DNA of 64,000 nucleotides from Nocardioides luteus (GCF_014648595.1 NZ_BMRK01000013.1:62001-126000); one strand, 5' to 3'. Positions 26,686-36,134 are shown, counted from the stretch's first letter. A program made the numbers and translations. The notes: generated by a model from the sequence alone, not told the origin.

Positions 26686-29226
26686 TTGGATACCGGAACA
26701 GTCGTGTCCGATCGGATCGCCGACGTCTACGGAACCCGCACGCCGCACTCGAGAGGGACTGTCTGGCCCGCCAGGGTCGACCAGTTCCTCGATCCCGACG
26801 TCGACGAGGCCGACGTGGAACGCTGGGTGCAGTCGGCCTGTCTGCTGTGCAGCAACGGCTGCGGCGTCGACATCGCGGTCAAGGACGGCCGGATGGTCGG
26901 CGTACGCGGCAGGGCCACCGATATGGTCAACCACGGCCGCCTCGGACCGAAGGGGCTCTACGGATCGACCCGCTGGGCGAACGCCGGTGACCGGCTCACC
27001 CGGCCGCTGGTCCGCGAGGGCGGGCGCCTCGTCGAGACCGACTGGGAGACGGCGATGGGCCGGATCGTCGAGCGGTCGAAGGCGCTCCTGGAGGAGAAGG
27101 GGCCGCTCAGCCACGGCTTCTACACCTCGGGACAGCTCTTCCTCGAGGAGTACTACACGCTCGCCGTCATCGGGAAGGCCGGGCTCGGCACTCCCCACAT
27201 GGACGGCAACACCCGGTTGTGCACGGCGACCAGCGCAGCGGCGTTCAAGGAGTCCTTCGGGGCCGACGGCCAGCCCGGGTCCTACACCGACATCGAGCAC
27301 TGCGAAGCGGTCTTCCTCTACGGCCACAACATGCCGGAGACGCAGACCGTGCTGTGGGCGCGCATCCTGGACCGTACGCGCGGGGAGGATCCGCCGAAGG
27401 TCGTCTGCGTCGACCCGCGCCGCACCCTGGTCGCGCTCGAGGCCGAGCGCACCGGCGGCGTACATCTCGCTCCTCGGGTCGGCACCAACATGGCGCTGAT
27501 GAACGGCCTGACACGCGAGCTCTTCGAGCACGACTGGATCGATCACGAATGGGTCGCCGAGCACACCCTCGGCCTCGACGACCTCCGCGAAGTCGTGGAG
27601 CCCTACACGCCCGAGCACGTCGCCGAGATCTGCGGCATCGACCCCGAAGAGCTCCGCCGGGCGGCCCGCATCTTCGGCGAGAGCGAGGCCGTGCTCTCCA
27701 CCGTCCTCCAGGGCTTCTACCAGTCCCATCAGGCGACTGCGGCCTCCGTGGCTGTCCACAACCTGCACCTGCTGCGCGGCATGATCGGGCGACCCGGCGC
27801 CGGCGTGCTCCAGATGAACGGGCAGCCGACCGCGCAGAACAACCGCGAGTGCGGCGCCGACGGCGACCTGCCCGGCTTCCGCAACTGGGACAACCCGAGC
27901 CACGTGCAGCAGCTGGCGGAGGCCTGGGACGTCGACCCGATGACGATCCCGCACTGGGCGCCCCCGACCCACGCCATGCAGATCTTCTCCTACGCCGAGG
28001 CCGGCACGATCGGGCTGCTGTGGATCTCGGCGACCAACCCCGCGGTCTCGATGCCGGAGTCCGCCCGCATCCGCCGGATCCTCGGTGGCGACCAGTGCTT
28101 CGTCGTCGTGCAGGACCTCTTCCTCACCGAGACCGCCGAGCTGGCCGACGTCGTGCTGCCCGCCGCGGGCTGGGGCGAGAAGACCGGTTGCTTCACCAAC
28201 GTCAACCGCACCGTCCATCTCTCCGAGAAGGCGGTCGAGCCTCCCGGCGAGGCCCGCAGCGACCTCGACATCTTCTTGATGTACGCCGACGCGATGGGCT
28301 TCACCAACAACTCCGGCCGCCCGCTCATCGGCTGGCGCACCGCCGAGGAGGCCTTCGATGCGTGGGCCGCGATCACCGGCGACCGGCCGGTCGACTACAC
28401 CGGGCTGTCCTATGCCAAGCTGCGCGGCCCCACCGGTCTCCCGTGGCCGGTGAACGAGCAGCACCCCGACGGCACCGACCGGCTCTACGCCGACGGCGTC
28501 TTCCCGACCGACACCGACTACTGCGAGACGTTCGGTCACGATCTCCTCACCGGCGGCACCGTCACCGAGCAGGAGCACCGGGCGATGCACCCGGCCGGGC
28601 GGGCGTTCCTCAAGGGCGCTCCCTACAGCCCGGCCCACGAGGAGCCGTCCGAGGCGTACCCGCTCCTCTACACGACCGGCCGCACCGTCTACCACTTCCA
28701 CACCCGCACCAAGACCGGCCGATCCCGCGACCTCAACCGGGCCGCGCCCGACGCCTGGGTCGAGCTCTCCGCCCGCGACGCCGAGGCGCGCGACATCGTC
28801 GAGGGCGACTGGGTGCGAGTGGAGTCGCCGCGGGGCGCCATCGAGGTCCGGGCTCGGGTCGGCAACGTCATGGACGGCGCTGTCTTCGCGCCCTTCCACT
28901 ACGGCCGCTGGGAGCCGTCCGAGGCCGACGGCGGCGGCCACCCGGACGCGGAGCACCGCCAGGCCAACGAGCTCACCATGACCGTGTGGGACCCCGTCTC
29001 CAAGCAGCCCACGTTCAAGACCGCGGCCTGCCAGGTGACGAAGGTACGCAGCGGCGACGGCCCCTCCCCCGCGCCCACCACCACCGCTTCTGCCCCTGTC
29101 CGGGAGCCGGCCGACGGTCGGCGGCGGCCGCGACGGACCGAGGGCGGAGGCCCGACGTCCAGCACCGTGCTGGACGAGACGCCCGACTATCCGCTCGATC
29201 CCAGCACGCCGGAGAGAGGCCGTTGA
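26686..29226 (+). CDS. Molybdopterin oxidoreductase (NapA/formate-dehydrogenase-like)
   Basis: An 846-aa DMSO-reductase-superfamily enzyme with a bis-MGD cofactor. The N-terminal Fe-S motif is CLLCSNGC (C52, C55, C59). The usual fourth Cys position is Gly: HGRLGPKG (G87). The Mo ligand is Cys179 in 'NTRLCTATSAAAFKESFG', matching the NapA/FDH position. 'LPAAGWGEKTGCFTNVNRTVH' and the C-terminal MGD-binding domain ('LYTTGRTVYHFHTRTKTGRS') follow. There is no Tat signal, so it is cytosolic. The start may be TTG 26686 or GTG 26704. The substrate is unresolved (nitrate or formate are candidates). Confidence 0.85.
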   Translation: MDTGTVVSDRIADVYGTRTPHSRGTVWPARVDQFLDPDVDEADVERWVQSACLLCSNGCGVDIAVKDGRMVGVRGRATDMVNHGRLGPKGLYGSTRWANAGDRLTRPLVREGGRLVETDWETAMGRIVERSKALLEEKGPLSHGFYTSGQLFLEEYYTLAVIGKAGLGTPHMDGNTRLCTATSAAAFKESFGADGQPGSYTDIEHCEAVFLYGHNMPETQTVLWARILDRTRGEDPPKVVCVDPRRTLVALEAERTGGVHLAPRVGTNMALMNGLTRELFEHDWIDHEWVAEHTLGLDDLREVVEPYTPEHVAEICGIDPEELRRAARIFGESEAVLSTVLQGFYQSHQATAASVAVHNLHLLRGMIGRPGAGVLQMNGQPTAQNNRECGADGDLPGFRNWDNPSHVQQLAEAWDVDPMTIPHWAPPTHAMQIFSYAEAGTIGLLWISATNPAVSMPESARIRRILGGDQCFVVVQDLFLTETAELADVVLPAAGWGEKTGCFTNVNRTVHLSEKAVEPPGEARSDLDIFLMYADAMGFTNNSGRPLIGWRTAEEAFDAWAAITGDRPVDYTGLSYAKLRGPTGLPWPVNEQHPDGTDRLYADGVFPTDTDYCETFGHDLLTGGTVTEQEHRAMHPAGRAFLKGAPYSPAHEEPSEAYPLLYTTGRTVYHFHTRTKTGRSRDLNRAAPDAWVELSARDAEARDIVEGDWVRVESPRGAIEVRARVGNVMDGAVFAPFHYGRWEPSEADGGGHPDAEHRQANELTMTVWDPVSKQPTFKTAACQVTKVRSGDGPSPAPTTTASAPVREPADGRRRPRRTEGGGPTSSTVLDETPDYPLDPSTPERGR

Positions 29227-29227
29227 G

Positions 29228-29692
29228 ATGCCGCACCTGACGACGTACGTCGGCCTGGCCGACCACAGCGAGAAGACGCTCGCCGACTCGTTCCGCGCCG
29301 TCGCAATCGGGCACGCCCACATTGCCGACGTCCACCACACCTGCCGGATGCTGGCCGACTGGTCCGACGCGAACCGGGACGCTCTCGCGCCGATCTTGGA
29401 GCGCTACGGCGAGGCCGACGACGTCGACGAGCCGGAACGGCTGCACGCCGCTGGGCTCGCCCAGACCCGCGAGGGTGAGATCGGCCTGCTGCGCGACCTC
29501 CAGGACCTGCACGTGCTCGCCAGCCTGGTGCAGACGACCTGGACGGTCATCGCGCAGGGGGCGCAGGGACTGCGCGATCCCGAGCTGCTCGAGGTGGCCC
29601 AGAGTGCCAACGCCCAGACCTCGCGGCAGCTCACCTGGCTCAACACCCGGATGAAGACCGCTGCACCTCAGGCGCTCATCGTCGCGCCCTGA
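29228..29692 (+). CDS. Helical partner protein of the molybdopterin enzyme
   Basis: A 154-aa, largely alpha-helical protein starting one base after the oxidoreductase stop. It has 'GLADHSEKTLADSFRAVAIGHA', 'DVHHTCRMLADWSDAN' and 'EIGLLRDLQDLHVLASLVQTTW', and resembles a four-helix ferritin-like bundle with several His and Glu residues. I do not recognise a named family. The tight coupling suggests a subunit, assembly factor or electron/metal helper. Confidence 0.65.
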   Translation: MPHLTTYVGLADHSEKTLADSFRAVAIGHAHIADVHHTCRMLADWSDANRDALAPILERYGEADDVDEPERLHAAGLAQTREGEIGLLRDLQDLHVLASLVQTTWTVIAQGAQGLRDPELLEVAQSANAQTSRQLTWLNTRMKTAAPQALIVAP

Positions 29693-29708
29693 CCGCGAAG
29701 GAGAAACC

Positions 29709-30332
29709 GTGGACGTCAGCTGGGCCGCCTTCGTCGGAGTCGTGGTGCTCGCCTACCTGATCCCCGGCCCCGACTTCGTCGTCATCCTGCGGTCGGCGAC
29801 CCGAGGCTGGCGCACCGGTGTCGCCGCCGCGCTCGGCGCCCAGACCGGGCTCTGCGTGCACGTCGCGCTCGCCGTGGGCGGTCTCTCCCTGGTGCTCTCA
29901 CGCCACCCGGACCTGCTTACCGCGATCCGTACGGCCGGCGGTCTCTACCTGCTCTACCTCGCCGGCCGGCTCGTGCTCGCCACCTTCCGTTCCGCTCCTG
30001 GCCCGGACCGCGAGGAGCCGGCGCCTGGCCACGGCGACCGCTCGGCCTTCGGCCAGGCGCTGTTCACGAACCTGCTGAACCCCAAGGCCGTCCTCTTCTT
30101 CGCCGCCGTGCTGCCGGAGTTCGTCGGCGGCCCCGCGCCCACCTGGGCCCAGGTCAGCATCCTCGGCGCGCTCGACGTCCTCCTCGGCCTCGTCGCCTGG
30201 TCGGTTGTGATCCTGGCAGGCGCCCGGCTCGGCCGGCTCCTGAGCCGAGACCGCGTACGCCGCTGGTGGGATCGCACCACCGGGGCGACTCTGGGCGTGC
30301 TGGGCGGCGGTCTGCTCCTGGCTCGGGACTGA
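29709..30332 (+). CDS. LysE/RhtB family exporter
   Basis: A 207-aa membrane protein with six hydrophobic segments. 'IPGPDFVVILRSATRGWRTGVAAALGAQTG' is the LysE signature, and 'LFTNLLNPKAVLFFAAVLPEFV' follows. It exports amino acids or similar small solutes. The start is a GTG behind AAGGAG. Confidence 0.92.
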   Translation: MDVSWAAFVGVVVLAYLIPGPDFVVILRSATRGWRTGVAAALGAQTGLCVHVALAVGGLSLVLSRHPDLLTAIRTAGGLYLLYLAGRLVLATFRSAPGPDREEPAPGHGDRSAFGQALFTNLLNPKAVLFFAAVLPEFVGGPAPTWAQVSILGALDVLLGLVAWSVVILAGARLGRLLSRDRVRRWWDRTTGATLGVLGGGLLLARD

Positions 30333-30350
30333 CGAGCCTGCGATTATTTT

Positions 30351-30367
30351 ACAGGTAAACCACCTGT
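30351..30367 (+). promoter_or_regulatory. Inverted-repeat operator before the FUSC–MarR operon
   Basis: ACAGGT-n5-ACCTGT, flanked by A/T-rich ends, lies 13 bases upstream of the FUSC start codon. It is the likely binding site of the MarR regulator encoded in the same operon. Confidence 0.65.
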
Positions 30368-30379
30368 TAAAGTTCTCTG

Positions 30380-32050
30380 GTGCGTACGCAGATCCGAGCC
30401 ACTGACCCTCACCCAGCCCGGATCCGACCCGCGCTCGATCTCGCGCCGGTCTGGCGCGTGACTCGACTGCCGCACCAGCCGTGGCACAAGAACAGCCTGA
30501 GCATCCTGATCGCCGGGCTGATCCCGATCAGCGCGCTCGTCATGTTCGATCGGCTCGATCTCGCGACGTACACCTTGTCCGGCTCGCTGGTCGCGGTCTT
30601 CACCCACGCGGTCCCCTACCGACGACGCGCGGGCCTGCACCTGCGCCTGGTGGCGGCCTGGACCGCCGGGGTCGCGGTCAGTCTCACCGTGGCGGCCGCG
30701 ACCACCTCGGTCGTCGTGCACATCGTCGCGGCGGCGCTGCTCGCCGCCATCGTCAAGGTGGCGTGCGAGGCCTCTGCGGTGGGTCCGCCCGGACCGATCC
30801 TGCCGATCTTCGTCTACGCCGGCATCCTCTTCGCGCCGCAGGAGTGGGACCAGGTCCTCGGACATCTGGGTCTCGCCGTCGCCGGCGCGCTGATCGGGTG
30901 GCTGGTCGTGATGGCTCCCGGCGCTTTCCGCCGCTTCGGTCCGCAGCGCCGCGCGGTCGCGACGGCGCTGTTCGCCGCGGCCGACCACGCCGGAGCGACG
31001 AACGGGAGGACTCGTGACGCACTGATCTCCGCACTCGCCGCCGCCTGGCGTTGCGTGACGGACAGCGGGGTGATCGATGCGCGCGGTCGCTCTACCCTCG
31101 CCGCGCTCGAGGACCACCTCCGGATCGCCGAGCTGGTGCTGGTGGATCCTGGCGCCGTCTCCGCAGAGCAGCTGCGCTCCGCGGCGTCGGCGATCAAGGG
31201 GAGCAACCGCTCCGTCCCGCCTCCCGCCACCGAGCTCCCGCCGGCCGGTGGCCGGCGCGCCGCCTCCGATCGTCCCGAGGAGCCCAGGACCTTCGCCGCC
31301 CGTCACCCGGTGCTCGCCGCCTTCCGGCCCGGGTCACCGGCGACGCCCTACTTCCTACGCCTGCTGGTGGCCTGCCTCGCCGCCGCGGGCCTCTCTCACC
31401 TGCTCGGCGTCGGTCGGCCCTACTGGGCGATCGTGACGGTGGCCGCGATCATCCAGCCCAACCTGTCTCTCACCTGGCACCGCGCCCCGGCCCGCGCGAT
31501 CGGAGCGGTGCTCGGGGTGCTGACCTTCTTCGCTCTCGCGCCGTTGGCCCACCGTGATCCGCTGTACGCGGTCGCGCTGGTGCTCCTGCTCAACGCGGCG
31601 GTGGAGTTCGTGCTGCCACGCAACTACCTGCTCGGCCAGGGACTGGTCACTCCGATGGCACTCCTGATCACGGAGTTCGCCCAGATCCAGCCACCTACGG
31701 AGCTCGTCGTCGAGCGACTCCTGGACACGCTCCTCGGAGTGACCGTCGGTCTCCTGGCCGCCTTCGCGATCCGAAATCCGCACCTGCACCACCGAGTCAC
31801 CACACAGACGGCCGCTCTGCAGGCCGCGGCGGCGCACGCCGAGGCCGTCGCCGCTGATCCGGATCCGGCACCGGACCGCATGGCCCAGGCCCGACGCAGG
31901 ATCTACGATGCGTACGCCTCGCTGCTGACCGCAGCGCAGCAAGCCGCCGGCGAATGGTGGTCCCATCGTCACGACGAGGAGGCTGCCGCCGTCGCCGGCG
32001 AGCGTGCCCATCAGGCCCTGCTGGCTCTCAGGAAGACCGCCTCACCATGA
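30380..32050 (+). CDS. FUSC family (aromatic acid exporter-like) membrane protein
   Basis: A 556-aa protein with two blocks of membrane helices (about 40–185 and 325–470) and a soluble middle. 'FFLRLLVACLAAAGLSHLLGVGRPYWAIVTVAAIIQPNLSLT'-type content, where helices meet a YWA(I)xT motif, is typical of the FUSC repeat. 'RAIGAVLGVLTFFALAPL' and 'ERLLDTLLGVTVGLLAA' continue it. Family members export aromatic acids. The start is a GTG. The stop overlaps the MarR start by four bases. Confidence 0.87.
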   Translation: MRTQIRATDPHPARIRPALDLAPVWRVTRLPHQPWHKNSLSILIAGLIPISALVMFDRLDLATYTLSGSLVAVFTHAVPYRRRAGLHLRLVAAWTAGVAVSLTVAAATTSVVVHIVAAALLAAIVKVACEASAVGPPGPILPIFVYAGILFAPQEWDQVLGHLGLAVAGALIGWLVVMAPGAFRRFGPQRRAVATALFAAADHAGATNGRTRDALISALAAAWRCVTDSGVIDARGRSTLAALEDHLRIAELVLVDPGAVSAEQLRSAASAIKGSNRSVPPPATELPPAGGRRAASDRPEEPRTFAARHPVLAAFRPGSPATPYFLRLLVACLAAAGLSHLLGVGRPYWAIVTVAAIIQPNLSLTWHRAPARAIGAVLGVLTFFALAPLAHRDPLYAVALVLLLNAAVEFVLPRNYLLGQGLVTPMALLITEFAQIQPPTELVVERLLDTLLGVTVGLLAAFAIRNPHLHHRVTTQTAALQAAAAHAEAVAADPDPAPDRMAQARRRIYDAYASLLTAAQQAAGEWWSHRHDEEAAAVAGERAHQALLALRKTASP

Positions 32051-32559
32051 CCGCTCCCCCCAGGCGCGACGCCGTCGCGCGAGTCCTCGCGCAGTGGCGA
32101 GAGGTCGCCCCCGACGTGGACCTCTCGCCGATCGAGATCATCGGGAGGATCAACCGCATCTCGACCCTGCTCTCGGCGACCGACCAGCATCTGGCCGAGA
32201 CCGGCCTGACCCGCGCCGAGTTCGACCTTCTGGGAGCGCTGCGCCGGACCGGGCGCGAGCTCACGCCGAGCGAGCTGGCACGGGAGACCTTCTCCTCGGG
32301 CGCGGCGGTCACCAAGCGGCTCAAGGTCCTCCACTCACGAGATCTCATCGAACGGCGCGTCGACGACCGCGACCACCGGATCTCCCGGATCAGCCTCACC
32401 AGCGCCGGCGAGCGCCTGCACGCCGCCTACCTGCCCGTCCAGCTCGACGCAGATCGGGAGCTGCTCTCGGATCTCTCCCCCGGTGACGGGGAGCGGCTCG
32501 CGGAGCTGCTCTCCGTCCTGCTCACACAGCTCGACGGGCGCGCGGGCCCGTCTCGCTGA
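32047..32559 (+). CDS. MarR family transcriptional regulator
   Basis: A 170-aa regulator. Its winged helix reads 'GLTRAEFDLLGALRRTGRELTPSEL', 'GAAVTKRLKVLHSRDLIERRV' and 'DRDHRISRISLTSAGERL'. It is co-translated with the FUSC exporter (ATGA overlap) and probably controls it through the inverted repeat at 30351, releasing it on binding a phenolic ligand. Confidence 0.92.
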   Translation: MTAPPRRDAVARVLAQWREVAPDVDLSPIEIIGRINRISTLLSATDQHLAETGLTRAEFDLLGALRRTGRELTPSELARETFSSGAAVTKRLKVLHSRDLIERRVDDRDHRISRISLTSAGERLHAAYLPVQLDADRELLSDLSPGDGERLAELLSVLLTQLDGRAGPSR

Positions 32560-32566
32560 GCTCACA

Positions 32567-33175
32567 TCACTCGGGCGGGTAGGGCGTCTCCCGCAACAGC
32601 TCCGCGAGGTGGGCGAGGTGGCGGGCCATGGTCTTGGTCGTGCCCGCGGTGGTGTCCGGGGTCGGGTCCAGGTCCTTGAAGTCGACACCCTGCATGGCCT
32701 CACCGACCCAGTAGGTCGAGCCGGCGGCCGGGATCGTGAAGCCGACGTCGCTGAGCGCCTGGCAGAGCTCGGCGGTGACGTGGTGAGCACCGTCCTCGTT
32801 GCCGACGACGCCGATGCCGGCGACCTTGCCGTAGGTCAGCAGCCGGCCCTGGTCGTCGGTCTCGCCGAGCTCGGCGTCGAGGCGCTCGAGCACCATCTTG
32901 CAGACCGCGGAAGGCTGACCGAGCCAGATCGGCGTGACGATCACCAGGATGTCGGCGGCGAGCACCTTCTCACGAAGCTTCGGCCACTCGTCGCCGTCAC
33001 CCTCGTCGGTGGTCACCCCGAAACGTACGTCGTGGTCGACGATGCGGACCATCTCGCCCTTCACACCATGGCCGAGGAGCTCGAGGAGCACCTGGGAACC
33101 GAGCAGCTCGGAGCTGGACTCGGCGGGCGAGCGCTTGAGTGTGCAGTTCAGTGTCAAGCAGCTCAATTGGGTCAT
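32567..33175 (-). CDS. NADPH-dependent FMN reductase/flavodoxin family protein
   Basis: A 202-aa flavodoxin-fold protein. 'LSCLTLNCTLKRSPAESSSELL' is the FMN phosphate loop, 'DILVIVTPIWLGQPSAVCKMVLERLD' is the second FMN-contact strand, and 'VAGIGVVGNEDGAHHVTAELC' is the third. The substrate is unknown (quinones or nitro compounds are common). The ATG at 33175 is preferred over one at 33196. Confidence 0.87.
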   Translation of the reverse strand: MTQLSCLTLNCTLKRSPAESSSELLGSQVLLELLGHGVKGEMVRIVDHDVRFGVTTDEGDGDEWPKLREKVLAADILVIVTPIWLGQPSAVCKMVLERLDAELGETDDQGRLLTYGKVAGIGVVGNEDGAHHVTAELCQALSDVGFTIPAAGSTYWVGEAMQGVDFKDLDPTPDTTAGTTKTMARHLAHLAELLRETPYPPE

Positions 33176-33202
33176 ACCGACAAGTACCCGTGCCAATGGA
33201 CA

Positions 33203-33685
33203 TCATGCGTGGAAAACAGCCGGGCCGACCTTCAGATGCAGCGCTTCGAGACGGTCGATGTGGTCGTCCGCTCGGCGCATGAGCTCGGCGAGCTGCTTGG
33301 GGTCGAGGCGCGGGTCCTCGTCGGCGATGGTGAGGAGCACGTGCCATCCAGCACGCTTGCCGTTGACCGCGTCACGCAGGGCTTCGATGTCGAAGAGATC
33401 AGCGAGCGCGGAGCGGCGGACGATCCGACCGTTGGGCTTGAACCGTCCGGCGAACTCGAGAGCCCGGCCGGTCGCGGTGGCGACCGGGGACGGCTTGCCT
33501 CCGGTCTGCTCGATGATGTCGCGCAGCGACTCGCGGTCCTCGTTCATCTCGGCCGCGAGCTGCCGGATCTCCGCGGCGACCTGGGGGTCGGAGTGGGACT
33601 GGCCTACGCGCCGGAACAACGCCAGTCCGGCGCTGGACCCGGCCCAATGGTGCTGGAGATAGGCCTGCAGGTTTTCGTCGTTCAT
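33203..33685 (-). CDS. Ferritin-like helical hypothetical protein
   Basis: A 160-aa soluble protein. 'LQAYLQHHWAGSSAGLALFRRV', 'EIRQLAAEMNEDRESLRDIIEQTGG' and 'DHIDRLEALHLKVGPAVFHA' suggest a helical bundle with His and Glu residues in the places a ferritin-like metal site would use. No named family is recognised. The RBS AGGAG precedes the ATG at 33685. Confidence 0.7.
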   Translation of the reverse strand: MNDENLQAYLQHHWAGSSAGLALFRRVGQSHSDPQVAAEIRQLAAEMNEDRESLRDIIEQTGGKPSPVATATGRALEFAGRFKPNGRIVRRSALADLFDIEALRDAVNGKRAGWHVLLTIADEDPRLDPKQLAELMRRADDHIDRLEALHLKVGPAVFHA

Positions 33686-33732
33686 TGCTGCTCCTCGTTC
33701 TGTCGGTGGCTGTGGATGGCTCTGTGTAGGTG

Positions 33733-34734
33733 TCACGGGTGCAGCGGCGGCAGGCCGCTCCCCGCTTTCTGCGGGATGCCCGAGAGGATCGCGTCGAGCG
33801 CGTCGGTAGCGGTGTGCCGCGGTCGCCAGTCGAGCTCGGTCTCGGCGCGGGCGGTCGACATCAGCGGCAGCTGCATGACCGCCTCCAGCAGGCTGCCGGG
33901 GACGGGCGCCAGCCGGGCGTGCCAGGCGGCGTCGAGGCCGCGCCTCATCAGCCGCGCAGGCGTCTCGACCGTTCGCGCCCCCATCAGCTCCGCGATCTCG
34001 TCGCGTCGGATCACGCCGGTCCCGGCGAGGTTGAACGCGCCGCTCACCTCGGTGGTCGCTGCGGTCGCGAGCGCTCGGCCGACGTCGCCGGCGTGCACCG
34101 CCTGGAAGCGGAGACCGGCCGGCACCGGCACCACCGGGATCCGGTTCCGGTCCAGCAGCGCCGGACGCGCCAGGGCGCCACCGAAGATACGCCGCTGCTC
34201 GCTGGCCGAGGAGCGCTGGAAGACGAAGGCGGGACGGACCCGGACCAGCCTCACCTCGGGGTGGTTGCAGGCGAAGGTGTCGAGGGCACGCTCGACGTAC
34301 GCCTTCTCCCGGCAGTAGGCCGCCGGAGAGGCGCCGTCGGTCTCCCAGGTCTCGTCGACCGGGTCGTCGTGCAGGACGGGCGAGTACGCCGCAACCGACG
34401 AGACGCACACGAACGCACCGACACCGGCATGAGCAACGGCATCCAGCACCCGGCGCGTACCGACGGCGTTGGTCGCCCAGGTCTCCTCCGGCCGATGGGT
34501 GGGCTGGAACTTCCAGGCGAGGTGGACGACGGCGTCCGCCCCCTCCAGCACCGGCTCGAGGTTGGCGTTCGAGACGTCCGCCTGCCGCCACTCGACCGAG
34601 GCGTCAGGGCTGGGTTGCGGGCCGTCGGGCGACCGTCGGGCGACGGCCACCACCTCGTTGGCACCGTCCTCGGTCAGCGCCCGGATCGTGGCGCTGCCGA
34701 GGTTCCCGGACGCGCCCAGGACGACCACCTTCAT
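33733..34734 (-). CDS. NAD-dependent epimerase/dehydratase (extended SDR)
   Basis: A 333-aa Rossmann enzyme. 'MKVVVLGASGNLGSATIRAL' binds NAD(P), 'ADAVVHLAWKFQP' is the strand-4 motif, 'VCVSSVAAYSP' supplies Ser, and 'AAYCREKAYVERAL' supplies YxxxK. The C-terminal substrate domain is typical but the substrate is unknown. It is divergent from the alcohol dehydrogenase. Confidence 0.88.
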   Translation of the reverse strand: MKVVVLGASGNLGSATIRALTEDGANEVVAVARRSPDGPQPSPDASVEWRQADVSNANLEPVLEGADAVVHLAWKFQPTHRPEETWATNAVGTRRVLDAVAHAGVGAFVCVSSVAAYSPVLHDDPVDETWETDGASPAAYCREKAYVERALDTFACNHPEVRLVRVRPAFVFQRSSASEQRRIFGGALARPALLDRNRIPVVPVPAGLRFQAVHAGDVGRALATAATTEVSGAFNLAGTGVIRRDEIAELMGARTVETPARLMRRGLDAAWHARLAPVPGSLLEAVMQLPLMSTARAETELDWRPRHTATDALDAILSGIPQKAGSGLPPLHP

Positions 34735-34896
34735 GTTCTCCACACCCTCCGCTGTCGAGACCGGTCTCTTCTGCGTGGTCTGACCGGTACCCACCGAGAC
34801 CGGCTTCAGCACCACAGGCAGCCGCCGCAGGCAACCCGGCTTGAAATGCCGGAACCGGGTACCGACCACGTAAACGCGAACCAAGGAGGAAGATCG

Positions 34897-36075
34897 ATGA
34901 AGGCGGTTACCTGGCAGGGAAAGCGCGACATGCGCGTGGAGGAGGTCCCCGATCCTCACATCATCGAGGACGACGACATCATCGTGGAGGTCACCTCGAC
35001 CGGGCTGTGTGGTTCCGACCTTCACCTCTACGAAGTGCTCACCGGATTCATGACGCCCGGTGACATCGTCGGCCACGAGCCGATGGGTGTCGTGGCCGAG
35101 GTCGGCCCCGGCGTCCGCGAGCTCAACGTCGGCGACCGGGTCGTGGTGCCGTTCAACGTCAGCTGCGGCACCTGCTGGATGTGCGAGCACAACCTCCACT
35201 CGCAGTGCGAGACCACCCAGAACCGCGACCAGGGCACCGGCGCCAGCCTCTTCGGCTACAGCTCGCTCTACGGCGCGGTCCCCGGCGGGCAGGCGGAGTA
35301 TCTGCGTGTCCCGTTCGGCAACCAGCTGCCGATGAAGGTGCCGCACGGCCCCTCGGACGACCGGTTCCTCTTCCTCTCCGACGTCCTGCCGACCGCCTGG
35401 CAGGCGCTGAAGTACGCCGACCCGGCTCCCGAGAGCACCGTGCTGGTGATCGGTGCCGGCCCGATCGGTGACATGGCGACCCGCTTCGCCCTCCACGCCG
35501 GCCACCGCGTCCTCACCGTCGACCGCGTCCCCGAGCGCCTCGCCCGGGTGGGTCAGCGGGGTGCCGAGGCGATCGACATGAACGACGGTGACGTCGTCGA
35601 GCAGGTGCGCGAGCTCACCAACGGCCGCGGCGCCGACGCGGTCATCGAGGCCGTCGGCATGGAGGCCCACGGATCCCCGATCGCCGAGGGCATGACCAAG
35701 CTGGTCTCCAGCATGCCCGGCCCCGCCAGCCGCCCGATGATGAAGAAGGCCGGCCTCGACCGGATGGCCGCGCTCTACACGGCCTTCGACGCCGTACGCC
35801 GCGGCGGCACCATCTCGATCTCCGGCGTCTACGGCGGCGCGATGGACCCGGTCCCGATGATGCAGCTGTTCGACAAGCAGGTGCAGCTCCGCATGGGCCA
35901 GGCCAACGTACGCTCCTGGACCGAGGAGCTGATGCCGTTCCTCGAGGGCGACGACGACCCGCTCGGCGTCGAGTCGTTCGCCACCCACCACCTCCCCCTC
36001 AGCGAGGCTCCCGAGGCCTACAAGTCCTTCCAGGAGAAGGCCGAGGGGATGGTCAAGGTCGTCTTCAACCCGTGA
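34897..36075 (+). CDS. Zinc-dependent alcohol dehydrogenase (glutathione-independent FDH-like)
   Basis: A 392-aa MDR protein behind a perfect RBS (AAGGAGGA). 'GLCGSDLHLYEVL' and 'GHEPMGVVAEVG' carry the catalytic zinc ligands. 'CGTCWMCEHNLHSQC' is the structural zinc site. 'VLVIGAGPIGDMATRFALHAGHRV' is the NAD fold. The extended 'MEAHG…GLDRMAALYTAFDAVRRGGTISISGVY' segment resembles glutathione-independent formaldehyde dehydrogenase-type members. The substrate is not proven. A GGGTAC element at 34857 upstream could be a stress-sigma -10. Confidence 0.88.
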   Translation: MKAVTWQGKRDMRVEEVPDPHIIEDDDIIVEVTSTGLCGSDLHLYEVLTGFMTPGDIVGHEPMGVVAEVGPGVRELNVGDRVVVPFNVSCGTCWMCEHNLHSQCETTQNRDQGTGASLFGYSSLYGAVPGGQAEYLRVPFGNQLPMKVPHGPSDDRFLFLSDVLPTAWQALKYADPAPESTVLVIGAGPIGDMATRFALHAGHRVLTVDRVPERLARVGQRGAEAIDMNDGDVVEQVRELTNGRGADAVIEAVGMEAHGSPIAEGMTKLVSSMPGPASRPMMKKAGLDRMAALYTAFDAVRRGGTISISGVYGGAMDPVPMMQLFDKQVQLRMGQANVRSWTEELMPFLEGDDDPLGVESFATHHLPLSEAPEAYKSFQEKAEGMVKVVFNP

Positions 36076-36079
36076 TCGC

Positions 36080-36118
36080 CGCCGTCGCCCGGTGCCCATG
36101 CGGGACCGGGCGACGGCG
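36080..36118. terminator. Bidirectional terminator
   Basis: Perfect 13-bp arms CGCCGTCGCCCGG (36080–36092) and complement (36106–36118) lie between convergent genes. Confidence 0.85.
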
Positions 36119-36134
36119 TTCGACTGAGCCGGAC

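Noticed and set aside
26653-29340. Long minus-strand frame across the molybdopterin gene
   Set aside because: Shadow of the + strand enzyme; composition is typical of antisense frames (Gly/Val/Arg/Asp-rich) with no motif.
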